NCBI RefSeq assembly: GCF_020169415.1
Contig: NZ_JAIULG010000032.1
Coordinates: 1 to 54,145, forward strand
DNA from: Tsukamurella sp. M9C
Lineage (GTDB): Bacteria; Actinomycetota; Actinomycetes; Mycobacteriales; Mycobacteriaceae
DNA length: 54,145 nt
Direction of reading: 5' to 3'
Made by a program: the position numbers and the translations under genes. Below are positions 23,112 through 31,021 of the stretch, in pieces (position 1 is the first letter of the stretch; the number at the start of each line of letters is the position of its first letter). The notes beneath the pieces were generated by a model. The model searched no databases. It saw only the letters and a program-made list of their open reading frames with translations, and was not told where the DNA came from.

Positions 23112-24620
23112 TCACATGCGGCGCAGCTCCGGCCACAGCGTGGACCACGGCGCCCGCGGGTGGCAGAGCCGGATGTCCACGCCGGTCGAGGCGGTCGGCA
23201 TGCCGATCCGGTGATCGAACCGACGGAGGGTACGCGCCCGGTCGCACATGTCGTCCTGCAGCTCGGCCTCGGAGCTGATGACGCGGAGCACCGTCGTCGT
23301 CGAATCCGCGGGCGCACCGAAGTATCCGAAGCCGCGGTTCGGGCTGTAGACGGGAGGCAGGCCGTTCCCGTAGTACTGCAGAGCAGACGCCTGCCAGTAG
23401 GAACTGGCGACGATCGCCTGCGGCCGTTCGTCTTCCGGGAGCCCCGCGATCGACTCCTCGACCGCCCGCGTCAGCTCGGGCCAGCCGAACTGACCGTAGA
23501 CGGAGATCTGCATGCCCGCCTCCATCAGCGACTTCGGTTCCGCGATATCGGATTCGGGGGTGAAGGGCAGGCTCACGACGATGGACGCGACCGCGAGGAG
23601 CGACAGCGGCGCCGTCAGTGCCGCCTTCAGTTTCGGCTTCGGCAGCGCCTCGAACGCGACGGCGCCGGCGGTGATGATCACCGGCAGCATCCCGCCCGGG
23701 TAGTACGGGCGGCCCGCGGTGATGATGAAGACGATCACCAGCAGGACGAACGCGGGCGCCAGGAAGCGGTAGGGCCGCAGGCCTTCCGACCGCATCAGGG
23801 CGTACAGGCCGTAGAGCAGGAGGAGCGCTCCGAGCACGCCCGCGGTGAGCAGCATGATCGGGACGAAGCCGATGCGGCCGCCCGCGTACTGGCTCTCCTC
23901 GGCGACCTGGTCGGTGAGCTGGAGGTACGGCCAGCCCCGGTCTGCCTGCCACAGCAGCGCGGGGATCATCGTGACCACGGTGAAGGCCCCGCCCAGCCAC
24001 AGCGCCGGCCGACGCACGAGATCCCGTGGGCCCCAGATCGAGGCGGCCACGATGGCGCAGACCCAGAACACGGGGATCAGCCACTTGACCTGCATGTCGA
24101 TCGCGGTCACCACGCCCGCCGCGAACAGCAGCCAGTCCTGCCGGGTGCGCACCCAGCGCACCAGCAGCCAGGTGATCGCCACCCACAGCGGGGTGTCGAT
24201 CGCGTTGGTGGCCAGCAGCGAGGACTGCAGCAGGAGGAAGGTCGACGTGGCGTACGCGCCGGCCGTCAGTGCCTGCGCGAACCGCCCGCCGCCGAGCTCG
24301 CGGGCGATCAACGCCGACACCAGGATCCCCGCGAGCGTGATGAGGACCGACGGCAGCCGGAACAGCACCAGGGAGTCGCCGGGCATCGCGTCGCCGAGGA
24401 GTGCCAGCAGGGGCAGGATCGGCCCCTGATCGGCATAGCTCACCGACAGGTGGTGTCCGGCGGCGATGAAGTACAGCTCGTCGCCGAACAGGTGGTACTT
24501 GCTCGCGCCGAACGCGGCGGCGATCCCGCTCAGCAGCAGGATGGGCACGAGGGCGACCCACGCGACGGGCGCGGGCGCGGTGTCGAGGCGGTCGGCGGGG
24601 GCGGACGTGGTCTCAGTCAT
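23112..24620 (-). CDS. Membrane glycosyltransferase, GT39/ArnT-like (PMT family)
   Basis: 502 residues with about ten transmembrane segments in the N-terminal 370 and a C-terminal soluble part. The first extracytoplasmic loop has FGDELYFIAAGHHLSVSY, matching the acidic catalytic loop of ArnT/PMT GT-C transferases that use polyprenyl-phosphate sugars. The acceptor is unknown; a cell-envelope lipid, glycan or protein is likely. The start overlaps the end of the TetR gene by 8 nt, so both are probably one unit under that regulator's control. Confidence 0.82.
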   Translation of the reverse strand: MTETTSAPADRLDTAPAPVAWVALVPILLLSGIAAAFGASKYHLFGDELYFIAAGHHLSVSYADQGPILPLLALLGDAMPGDSLVLFRLPSVLITLAGILVSALIARELGGGRFAQALTAGAYATSTFLLLQSSLLATNAIDTPLWVAITWLLVRWVRTRQDWLLFAAGVVTAIDMQVKWLIPVFWVCAIVAASIWGPRDLVRRPALWLGGAFTVVTMIPALLWQADRGWPYLQLTDQVAEESQYAGGRIGFVPIMLLTAGVLGALLLLYGLYALMRSEGLRPYRFLAPAFVLLVIVFIITAGRPYYPGGMLPVIITAGAVAFEALPKPKLKAALTAPLSLLAVASIVVSLPFTPESDIAEPKSLMEAGMQISVYGQFGWPELTRAVEESIAGLPEDERPQAIVASSYWQASALQYYGNGLPPVYSPNRGFGYFGAPADSTTTVLRVISSEAELQDDMCDRARTLRRFDHRIGMPTASTGVDIRLCHPRAPWSTLWPELRRM

Positions 24621-25281
24621 CGGTGTCCTCCGACGGTGCGAGGGGAGAGGGCTCGTGCGGCGAGGGCTGCACCGCGGCGAGGAAGACGCGGACCATCTGC
24701 TCCGCGTGGGTGTCGAGGTCGAGGTCCGGATCGCGGGCGGCGCGGCCCGCGGCACCGTCGATCGCGTCGCGGATGAGACGGGCCATGATCATCGGATCGA
24801 AGTCGGAGGAGAACTCGCCGGAATCCTGGCCGCCCAGCAGGATCTCGGCGAGCGGCGCGAGCATCTCCTTCTCGCCGTCGCTCGGGCCGAACACGGGTGT
24901 GCCGTCCGGGTTGCGCAGGTTCAGGACCACCTCGACCATCGCGCCCAGGAACCGGCGCTCCGACTCGATGTATTCGAGGTTGGTCGCGATGTAGGTGCGC
25001 AGGATGTCGGTCGCTGTGTGCTGTTCGGCGAGTCTGGGGCCCATGAACTCGGCGCCGGCCACGAACAGGTGGATGACCACCTGTCGCATGAGGTCGTCCT
25101 TGCCGTCGAAGTGGTAGGAGATCACGCCCTTCGAGATGCCTGCCTGGCGCGCGATCCGGGCCAGGGTGGCGCGGCCGTAGCCCTCGTCGGCGAGGACCTC
25201 GACCGCCGCCGCGATGATCTGCCGGCGGCGGGCCTCCTCGATGAACGACCTCTGGCCGCTCGATTCATTTTCTGGCCGCAT
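24613..25281 (-). CDS. TetR family transcriptional regulator
   Basis: 222 residues. The N-terminal helix-turn-helix domain (IIAAAVEVLADEGYGRATLA then ISKGVISYHFDGKDDLM) is typical TetR; the rest is a helical ligand-binding domain. A near-perfect palindrome overlaps its own start codon, which points to autorepression. The glycosyltransferase gene begins before this gene ends, so it is the most likely target. The ligand cannot be predicted. Confidence 0.93.
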   Translation of the reverse strand: MRPENESSGQRSFIEEARRRQIIAAAVEVLADEGYGRATLARIARQAGISKGVISYHFDGKDDLMRQVVIHLFVAGAEFMGPRLAEQHTATDILRTYIATNLEYIESERRFLGAMVEVVLNLRNPDGTPVFGPSDGEKEMLAPLAEILLGGQDSGEFSSDFDPMIMARLIRDAIDGAAGRAARDPDLDLDTHAEQMVRVFLAAVQPSPHEPSPLAPSEDTDD

Positions 25282-25290
25282 GGTCAGAAA
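25269..25290. promoter_or_regulatory. Palindromic operator over the TetR gene start
   Basis: TTTCTGGCC, 4-nt spacer, GGTCAGAAA: 9-bp arms with one mismatch, lying across the start codon (25279-25281). Size, symmetry and position suit a TetR-family autoregulatory site. The site is seen directly; binding is inferred. Confidence 0.6.
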
Positions 25291-25331
25291 TTAGCACGAC
25301 CGGCCACAGGAAGGGAAGGGTTGCGAACGAA

Positions 25332-25364
25332 AAACGGGGCCCTCCGTGATGGAGGACCCCGTTT
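25332..25364 (-). terminator. Terminator downstream of ferritin
   Basis: A 14-bp stem with one mismatch (AAACGGGGCCCTCC / GGAGGACCCCGTTT) and a 5-nt loop. It lies 24 nt past the ferritin stop, before the TetR gene, both on -. Confidence 0.8.
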
Positions 25365-25388
25365 CCCGGGCTGCAATAGGTGGCTTGA

Positions 25389-25892
25389 TCAGGCCTCGGT
25401 GGTGCGCGTCGGGCGCGAACCCAGCTCCTCGTCGAGGCGCAGGAGGCCGGGGCCGTCACCGTCGATCAGCTTGAGGCGACCGACGATCTCACTGACCGTG
25501 GCCTCCTCCTCGACCTGCTCGTTGACGAACCACTGGATGAGGCTCTTGGAGTCGATGTCCTCGTTCGCGGCCCGGTACAGGTCGCGGATCGAGTCCGACA
25601 CGCGACGCTCGTGCTCGAGCGCGACGTTGAAGACGTCGAGGACGGTCTGCACGTCCACCTTCGGGGCTGCCGAGGCGCCGATCTTCGGGTGGTTGTCGCG
25701 GTCCGAGAGGTGATCGATCCACTTGTTGGCGTGGACGATCTCCTCGTCGGCCTGGTGGCGCAGCCATGCCGCGATGCCCGGGAGGTCCCGGATCTCCATC
25801 TCGATGGCCAGCTGGCGGTACACCAGCGAGGCCTCGAACTCCAGGGTGATCTGGTCGTTGAACTTCTCTTCGAGTGCATCCGTGAGCTTCAT
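25389..25892 (-). CDS. Ferritin (BfrB-like, non-haem)
   Basis: 167 residues, a four-helix ferritin. Ferroxidase-centre ligands are visible: Glu in TLEFEASLVYRQLA, the ADEEIVHANK motif (Glu-x-x-His), and later Glu in ALEHERRVSD and FVNEQVEEEA. It stores iron as a ferric mineral and detoxifies Fe(II). ATG 25892 is chosen; the frame is open further upstream but without family-like sequence. An IdeR-like box lies about 80-100 nt upstream and a terminator follows, so it is probably a single-gene unit induced when iron is replete, as for mycobacterial bfrB. Confidence 0.94.
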   Translation of the reverse strand: MKLTDALEEKFNDQITLEFEASLVYRQLAIEMEIRDLPGIAAWLRHQADEEIVHANKWIDHLSDRDNHPKIGASAAPKVDVQTVLDVFNVALEHERRVSDSIRDLYRAANEDIDSKSLIQWFVNEQVEEEATVSEIVGRLKLIDGDGPGLLRLDEELGSRPTRTTEA

Positions 25893-25955
25893 GAGAGCAA
25901 CTCTAGAACCGTTCCAGCCACCGCGCAACGCAGGCAAGGCGACCCTTTCTGCAGG

Positions 25956-27425
25956 TCAGGGGCTGTTTCTTAGGTTAGCCCTACCCCTCTTAGCCACGCC
26001 TATCGCAAGATCGAGGACCACGAACGCCAGCAGCGAAACGCCGAACACTGGCAGGAACCACCCGAGGAACGCGATGCCCAGAATCGCCGGAATCGCGTGC
26101 GACGGTTCGACCTTCCGGATCGCGCCCCGCGCCGGCGGCTTCGGGAGCCCGCCGCGTTTCGGCCGTCGCTGCCACCACATGAGGTAGCCGCGCACGATCA
26201 CGGTGACGAGAAGCGCTGCGAACGCAACCAATGCGATCTGGTTGAGCAGACCGAACTGCCAGCCCATGTGGGTGTTGATGAGCAGCTCCGTCGCCTTCGC
26301 CAGCAGCGGCCACGACGCGAAGGCGAGCACGGTGATCACCTGCCCCGTGTTCGGATCGACGGTGGCGGAGTCGATACCCATCCGCCACGGCTGCCGGGTC
26401 TGGGCCACCGTGATCGCGACGGTCGGATCGGTCGGGATGGAGACCTGGACGGCACCGTCGACCCCGCGGGCGGCGGCCTCCGTGACGGCCCGGTCCAGGA
26501 CCGCGATGTTGCGGGCCCTGGTCTGTTCCGCGACCTCCGGCGCGACCGGAGCGGTGGCGGCGGGCATCTCGTGATCGGCGTGCGCGCCGCCCCCGCCCCC
26601 CGCTCCGCCCGGCGTCAGCGACGTGGACAGGGCGGGCTTGGTCCAGCCCAGCTCCGTCCGCAACTGGCCGATGTTCTCGCCCGCGTACTTCGACCAGGTC
26701 AAGCCCGTCGCGGAGAAGAACAGCAGCCCGAGGAGCAGCCAGGTGCCGATGGAGGCGTGCCGGCTCATCCGGCCGCCCCGGCCCTTGGCCTTTCGGTCGT
26801 AGGCCAGCATCCGCCGCGGGTTCCCCCGACGGTGCCGCCACCACAGGTAGAAGCCGCCGAGCGCGACGACCCACAGCCACGACGCCGCGAGCTCGCTGTA
26901 GAAGCGACCCACGTCGCCGAGGTGCAGGTCGACGTGCAGCCGGTCGATCCAGAATCGGATCGGCAGCGCCTCGACGGAGCCGTAGACGGGCAGCGCGCCC
27001 TGGACCTGCGCCGACGCGGGGTCGACGTAGACGGCGAGCTGGCGGCCGTCGGCCGTGAGCGCCGGATCGTCGAACAGCACGCGGGTGGTGAGCCCGGGGC
27101 CGTCGCCGGTCCGCACCGCCGCGACCGGCAGGCCGGGACGGGAGGCCTGCGCCGCGGCGACCTGCTCGGCCAGCGGCCGGGCGGGGCCGTCCGTCCGCGC
27201 CTCGAGCTGGTCGGCGTAGACGAACTTCTCGACGGTGGGCGCGGCGGCGTACAGGCCGCCGCTGATCGCCGCGATGAGCAGGAACGGGCCGACGAGCAGG
27301 CCCGCGTAGAAGTGCAGCCGCAGGATCGCGGCGCGCCACCCGGGCCGCGCCCGGGCGGGCGGGGCGGCGGGTGGAGTGGGTTCGGTCGGCGGCGCGTTCT
27401 CGGCCGCCGAATCGGTCACTGACAT
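25956..27425 (-). CDS. PepSY-associated transmembrane protein
   Basis: 489 residues. A Pro/Ala-rich N-terminus is followed by LRLHFYAGLLVGPFLLIAAI, the typical first helix of PepSY-TM proteins, then a periplasmic PepSY-like region, two mid-protein helices (SWLWVVALGGFYLWW; IGTWLLLGLLFFSATGLTW), a second periplasmic part containing a Gly/His stretch (GGGGGAHADHEM) and C-terminal helices. Family members are often iron- or copper-linked, some acting as ferric-siderophore reductases. GAGGTG precedes the ATG. It follows the Met/His-repeat gene by 89 nt and they are probably co-transcribed. Confidence 0.85.
   Translation of the reverse strand: MSVTDSAAENAPPTEPTPPAAPPARARPGWRAAILRLHFYAGLLVGPFLLIAAISGGLYAAAPTVEKFVYADQLEARTDGPARPLAEQVAAAQASRPGLPVAAVRTGDGPGLTTRVLFDDPALTADGRQLAVYVDPASAQVQGALPVYGSVEALPIRFWIDRLHVDLHLGDVGRFYSELAASWLWVVALGGFYLWWRHRRGNPRRMLAYDRKAKGRGGRMSRHASIGTWLLLGLLFFSATGLTWSKYAGENIGQLRTELGWTKPALSTSLTPGGAGGGGGAHADHEMPAATAPVAPEVAEQTRARNIAVLDRAVTEAAARGVDGAVQVSIPTDPTVAITVAQTRQPWRMGIDSATVDPNTGQVITVLAFASWPLLAKATELLINTHMGWQFGLLNQIALVAFAALLVTVIVRGYLMWWQRRPKRGGLPKPPARGAIRKVEPSHAIPAILGIAFLGWFLPVFGVSLLAFVVLDLAIGVAKRGRANLRNSP
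25970..25988. promoter_or_regulatory. IdeR/DtxR-like iron box upstream of ferritin
   Basis: TTAGGTTAGCCCTACCCCT. The first nine bases match the IdeR/DtxR consensus (TTAGGTTAGGCTAACCTAA) exactly; overall 13 of 19 match, with the right half weaker. It lies within the last codons of the PepSY gene, 78-96 nt before the ferritin ATG. In Mycobacterium tuberculosis IdeR activates bfrB from upstream boxes, so activation is the natural reading here. Confidence 0.6.
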
Positions 27426-27514
27426 GAGGACACCTCACGGGGTAGTGCGCGTATGCGCGGGGAGCCCGGGCGGCGCAGGGCCGATCCGGGCGGGTGATGA
27501 CGGGGTGTGGGGTG

Positions 27515-28159
27515 TCAGGCGGGCGGCGCGCGCAACGCCCCGTGCCGCGCGAGCACGGGGAGCGGGACGGCGCGGAAGGTCCAGACCCGGGCGACGACGG
27601 TGCCGGTCCGGGTCCGCCACGTCGGGGTCAGGGGCGCGAGCGTCGCGAGCGCGACGCGCAGCGCGTGCTCGGCACCGGCGATCACGGTGCCCGCGACGAC
27701 CGCCGCCACGATGTGCGCGGCGGCCATGGTCGGGCTCAGCGCGAGATGGCCCATCGTCAGCCCGAGCGCGAGGTGGCCCGCGCCCTGGCCGAGCAGCAGC
27801 AGCGCGGCGGCCGCCCGCGTCCCGGCCGTGCGCGGCCGTGCGGCGAGCACGCCGAGCAGCGCGCACACGGCCGCGAGCAGCAGCACCGCGGTCGTCGGGA
27901 TCGACGGTGCCGCGGCGGGAGCGGCGGTCATCTCCATCGCCGGCATCGAGTGCATCGCGTGCCCGCCCATGGCGTGGCCGGGCATCGTCGACATGGCATG
28001 CCCGGACATGGCCGACATGGCGTGCCCCGGCATCGCGTGGCCCTGCATCGCAGAACCGCCGCGCATGGCGAACGCGTGCGCGGTCAGGCTCGCCGCGAAG
28101 GAGACCGCGCCCACGGCGACGCCACGGAGTGTGGCTTCGGGGCGGGCGGGGCGGAACAC
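27515..28159 (-). CDS. Membrane protein with tandem Gly-His-Ala-Met repeats (probable metal binding)
   Basis: 214 residues. After an N-terminal hydrophobic segment comes a striking repeat stretch (roughly residues 32-76) with GHAM units alternating with SAM, STM or MPAM: MQGHAMPGHAM, SAMSGHAM, STMPGHAMGGHAM. Four or so hydrophobic segments follow. Dense Met and His outside the membrane is typical of Cu(I)/Cu(II)-binding proteins. GTG 28159 is taken as the start because a TAGTAT -10-like element ends 7 nt before it, implying a leaderless message. Copper function is inferred from composition, from the PepSY neighbour and from an operator core shared with the copper locus at 47353. Confidence 0.75.
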   Translation of the reverse strand: MFRPARPEATLRGVAVGAVSFAASLTAHAFAMRGGSAMQGHAMPGHAMSAMSGHAMSTMPGHAMGGHAMHSMPAMEMTAAPAAAPSIPTTAVLLLAAVCALLGVLAARPRTAGTRAAAALLLLGQGAGHLALGLTMGHLALSPTMAAAHIVAAVVAGTVIAGAEHALRVALATLAPLTPTWRTRTGTVVARVWTFRAVPLPVLARHGALRAPPA

Positions 28160-28166
28160 AGCCGGA

Positions 28167-28186
28167 ATACTACTCCCCGTAGGGGA
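28167..28186 (-). promoter_or_regulatory. Promoter -10 and CCCC-N3-GGGG palindrome of the Met/His-repeat gene
   Basis: On the minus strand TAGTAT (28172-28167) sits 7 nt before the GTG start. Directly upstream is the palindrome TCCCCGTAGGGGA (28174-28186), with the same CCCC-N3-GGGG core as the operator at 47353-47369. This would suit control by a CsoR-type copper sensor. The flanking TA steps of a full CsoR site are missing here. Confidence 0.45.
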
Positions 28187-28210
28187 CGGGTTCGGAGCGG
28201 GAACCGCAGG

Positions 28211-28801
28211 TCAGGACCGGGCGGCGGCGACGAATGCGCGGATCAGCGCGGGATCCTTCACCCCGGGCGCCGACTCGACACCGCTGGAGACGTCGACGCC
28301 CGACGGCCCGAAGGCGGCGATCAGCGCGGCCACGTTGTCCGGCCGGAGGCCGCCGGCGAGCAGCCAGTCGACGGTGGGCGGGACCGGCAGGTCCGCGGGG
28401 GCGAAGGTCGCGCCGGACCCGGGCACCGTCGCATCGATGAGGAGGCGCTCGTCGCCGGCGTGGCCCGAGGCGGTGAACCGGGCGGCGGAGATCGCGCGGA
28501 TGGTGCGGAAACCCGCGTCGGCGGCCCGGGCGAAGTGGTCGCCGGGCTCGTCGCCGTGCAGCTGGATCGTGGCGACGCCGGCCTCGCGGGCGAGGCGCAG
28601 CACCTCGTCGATCGGCTGGCCGCGGAAGACTCCGACGGTCTCGACGCCGTCCGGGACCCGCGCGATCAGCGCCGCGGCGTCCGCGGGCCCGATCAACCGG
28701 ACACTGCCGGGGGCGAAGACGAAACCCACCGCGTCGGCGCCCGCCTCGACCGCGGCGTCCACGGTCTCCGGCGTCCGCAGCCCACACACCTTGACGAACA
28801 C
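28211..28801 (-). CDS. trpF: Phosphoribosylanthranilate isomerase
   Basis: 196 residues. The opening VKVCGLRTPETVDAAVEAGA and GFVFAPGSVR are diagnostic of TrpF; the catalytic Cys is in KVCG and the general-acid Asp in LLIDATVPG. Phosphate-binding loops are LAGGLRPDN and GVDVSSGVES. It isomerises N-(5'-phosphoribosyl)anthranilate in tryptophan synthesis. The start is GTG 28801 without an obvious ribosome site. It is not in a trp operon here. Many actinobacteria lack trpF and use bifunctional PriA, so a stand-alone copy is notable. Confidence 0.93.
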   Translation of the reverse strand: MFVKVCGLRTPETVDAAVEAGADAVGFVFAPGSVRLIGPADAAALIARVPDGVETVGVFRGQPIDEVLRLAREAGVATIQLHGDEPGDHFARAADAGFRTIRAISAARFTASGHAGDERLLIDATVPGSGATFAPADLPVPPTVDWLLAGGLRPDNVAALIAAFGPSGVDVSSGVESAPGVKDPALIRAFVAAARS

Positions 28802-28815
28802 GGGCCGATACTAGG

Positions 28816-29106
28816 TCACGGCATACCGGGGATGGCGCCGGGAGCAGCGGGCGCGGTCGGCACGGCCGCCGGGGGAGCGGTGGGCACGGGCATCGTGCAC
28901 GGCGGGAACGTCGGGTTGTACGGCGGCGTGCACAGCTGCATGGCGCAGTTCTTGCCGTTCCAGAAGGGTGCCTGCCCCTGCGGACACGGTTCGAGCGCGT
29001 TCGCGGCGCCGACGGCGATCGGGGAGACGAAGGTCGCCGAGACCAGGCCGAACGCGGCGAGACCGGTGGCCAGCGCCCGGCGGCCGTGCATGCGTCGGTG
29101 TGCCAT
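28816..29106 (-). CDS. Small secreted Cys/Pro-rich protein
   Basis: 96 residues. An N-terminal Arg-rich stretch and hydrophobic core ending near AVGAANA form a clear signal peptide (possibly Tat-like: RRMHGRRAL). The mature part has four Cys (EPCPQG, KNCAMQLC, PPCTMP) and a Pro/Ala-rich tail. It resembles the many small exported, disulphide-containing proteins of Mycobacteriales; I recognise no function. AAGAAGGGG precedes ATG 29106. It lies 14 nt upstream of trpF on the same strand. Confidence 0.8.
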   Translation of the reverse strand: MAHRRMHGRRALATGLAAFGLVSATFVSPIAVGAANALEPCPQGQAPFWNGKNCAMQLCTPPYNPTFPPCTMPVPTAPPAAVPTAPAAPGAIPGMP

Positions 29107-29171
29107 GAGAACCCCTTCTTCGTGAATGCGAGTTTCAGAATAACAATTCGCGCTGCGATCGCACAGCCGAT

Positions 29172-30947
29172 TCAGGGAAGGTCACCGCCCGCCCCGCGGA
29201 GGAAGGCGCCGCTCACGGCGACGGCGGGCGCGGAGCTCTCGCCGGAGACCACGAGGGTCGCGAAGGCGAGGTCGCCGACGATGCCGGCGAACCAGCCGTG
29301 CGCGTGAGTGTTGTCGCCGAACTCGGCGGTGCCGGTCTTGCCTCCGAGCCCCTCAATGTCGCGCAGCGCCGTCGCGGTGCCGGACGTGACGGTCTCCCGC
29401 ATCGCGGTGCGCAGCGCCTCCGCGACGCCGGGGTCGATCGGCTGGGGCTGCGTGTTCGCCGGCGCCGGCTCACCGTCGAACAGCGAGGGCCGGACCATGC
29501 TGCGCGCCGCGAGCGAGGCCTCGACGACCGCCAGGCCGAAGGGCGACGCGGTGACCCGGCCCTGCCCGATCGACTCCTCCACGCGCTCGGCGGGGGTGCG
29601 GGCGGCGGGGACCGATCCGGTCACCGTCGTGATCCCGGGGATCGTGAAGTCCACGCCCAGCCCGAACCGCTTGGCGGTGTCGGTGAGGGCGGTGTCCCCG
29701 AGCCTGGTGCCCAGGCCGGCCATCGTCGTGTTGCAGGACTTCGCGAAGGCCGTGTGCAGGGGCACGGTGCCGAGCGCGAACTCGTTCTCGTTGGGAATCG
29801 TGCGGTCGCCGAAGGTGGCTCGGCCCGGGCAGGCGAGCTGCGCGTCGGGCGTGGTGATCCGCGCGTCCAGCGCGGCGGCGGTGGTGATGGTCTTGAAAGT
29901 CGAGCCGGGCGCGTACAGGCCGGTCAGGGCGACGGGGCCCTGTTTGTCGGCCGCGGCGTTCTGCGCGACCGCCAGGATGCCGCCGGTGGACGGGCGGATC
30001 GCGACGAGCATCGTCGCGCGCTTCTCCCCGGCGACGGCGGCGTTCGCCGCGCGTTGCAGCCCGGCGTCCAGCGTGGTCCGGACTGGCTGCACCTGCGCGG
30101 CGGGGAACGAGTCGACGAGGCGCAGGGGCTTGCCGTCGCCGTCCACGACGGTGACCGAGGAGCCCGCTGCGGCGTCGACGGCGCTGCGCCACTTCTCCTC
30201 CAGGCCCGCGACGACGGGCGAACGCAGCACCGGCGCCGCGGTGAGCAGGCGCCCCTCCTCGCGCACCGTCACCCCGTCGATCCCGCTGAGCTTCCCGACC
30301 TTCTTCGCGTCGGCGGCGCGCAGCGAGATGACCGCGGTGGGGGAGTCCTTGCCCTCCACCGTCTTCCGCAGGCCGGCGGCGGTCACCGTCGGGTCGGCAG
30401 CGGCGAGCCGGGTCGCGAGGGCGTCCGCCGCGGAGGCCGCCTTCGCCGGGTCCAGGTTCACGACGGTGACCGTCTGCCAGGTCAGGAACGGCACGTTCTT
30501 GCGGTCCACGACCGGTGTGCTGTAAGGCTTCTCGTCGGCGTACAGCAGGCGTGCGCCCTCGGACGTCGCGTCGGGATGCACGACGGTGGGCCGCCAGGTG
30601 ACCTTGCCGCCCCCGGCCGCGACCTTGGTGGTGAACCGCACGCCGTGCTTGCGGGGGAGCGCCCACGACCACGTGAGCGTCCGGTCCTCCCCGTCCTTGC
30701 CCGCCGTGACCGTGGGTTTCGCATCCCCCATGCCGTCGAACGTGGCCTGCAGCGCGGTCGTGGCGGACTCGGGGTCGGAGGTGAGGCCGGCGGCCTGAGC
30801 GGCGTCCCGCCCCGAGAGTGCGGTCGCGAACTTGGTCACCACGTCGTCCTCGGAGCAGGCGACGAGGGACGCCGCGAGGGCGGCGATCGTGAGGATCGCC
30901 GCGCCGCCGCGGGCGGGGCGGGCGGGCCGGTGCAGGGTGGAGCGCAT
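29172..30947 (-). CDS. Lipoprotein penicillin-binding protein, transpeptidase (PbpLipo-like)
   Basis: 591 residues. Signal sequence with lipobox LVAC at about residues 28-31, then an NTF2-like/MecA_N-type domain, a dimerisation region and a C-terminal transpeptidase. The motifs are STFK (Ser349), SCN near 410 and KTGT (Lys537). It cross-links peptidoglycan at the outer face of the membrane. Architecture and length match the mycobacterial lipoprotein PBP (Rv2864c type). ATG 30947 fits the signal peptide. Confidence 0.92.
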   Translation of the reverse strand: MRSTLHRPARPARGGAAILTIAALAASLVACSEDDVVTKFATALSGRDAAQAAGLTSDPESATTALQATFDGMGDAKPTVTAGKDGEDRTLTWSWALPRKHGVRFTTKVAAGGGKVTWRPTVVHPDATSEGARLLYADEKPYSTPVVDRKNVPFLTWQTVTVVNLDPAKAASAADALATRLAAADPTVTAAGLRKTVEGKDSPTAVISLRAADAKKVGKLSGIDGVTVREEGRLLTAAPVLRSPVVAGLEEKWRSAVDAAAGSSVTVVDGDGKPLRLVDSFPAAQVQPVRTTLDAGLQRAANAAVAGEKRATMLVAIRPSTGGILAVAQNAAADKQGPVALTGLYAPGSTFKTITTAAALDARITTPDAQLACPGRATFGDRTIPNENEFALGTVPLHTAFAKSCNTTMAGLGTRLGDTALTDTAKRFGLGVDFTIPGITTVTGSVPAARTPAERVEESIGQGRVTASPFGLAVVEASLAARSMVRPSLFDGEPAPANTQPQPIDPGVAEALRTAMRETVTSGTATALRDIEGLGGKTGTAEFGDNTHAHGWFAGIVGDLAFATLVVSGESSAPAVAVSGAFLRGAGGDLP

Positions 30948-31004
30948 GCGCCCCAGTCAACCCGCGCGGGGCGATACCCGCCAAAGAGCGAATCCGGCGC
31001 CGGC

Positions 31005-31021
31005 GATAGCGATCCGCTATC
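31005..31021 (-). terminator. Hairpin at the end of the beta-lactamase-like gene
   Basis: GATAGCG, loop ATC, CGCTATC: a perfect 7-bp stem overlapping the last bases of the serine hydrolase gene and upstream of the PBP gene. It could instead be a regulatory palindrome in front of the PBP gene. Confidence 0.45.
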
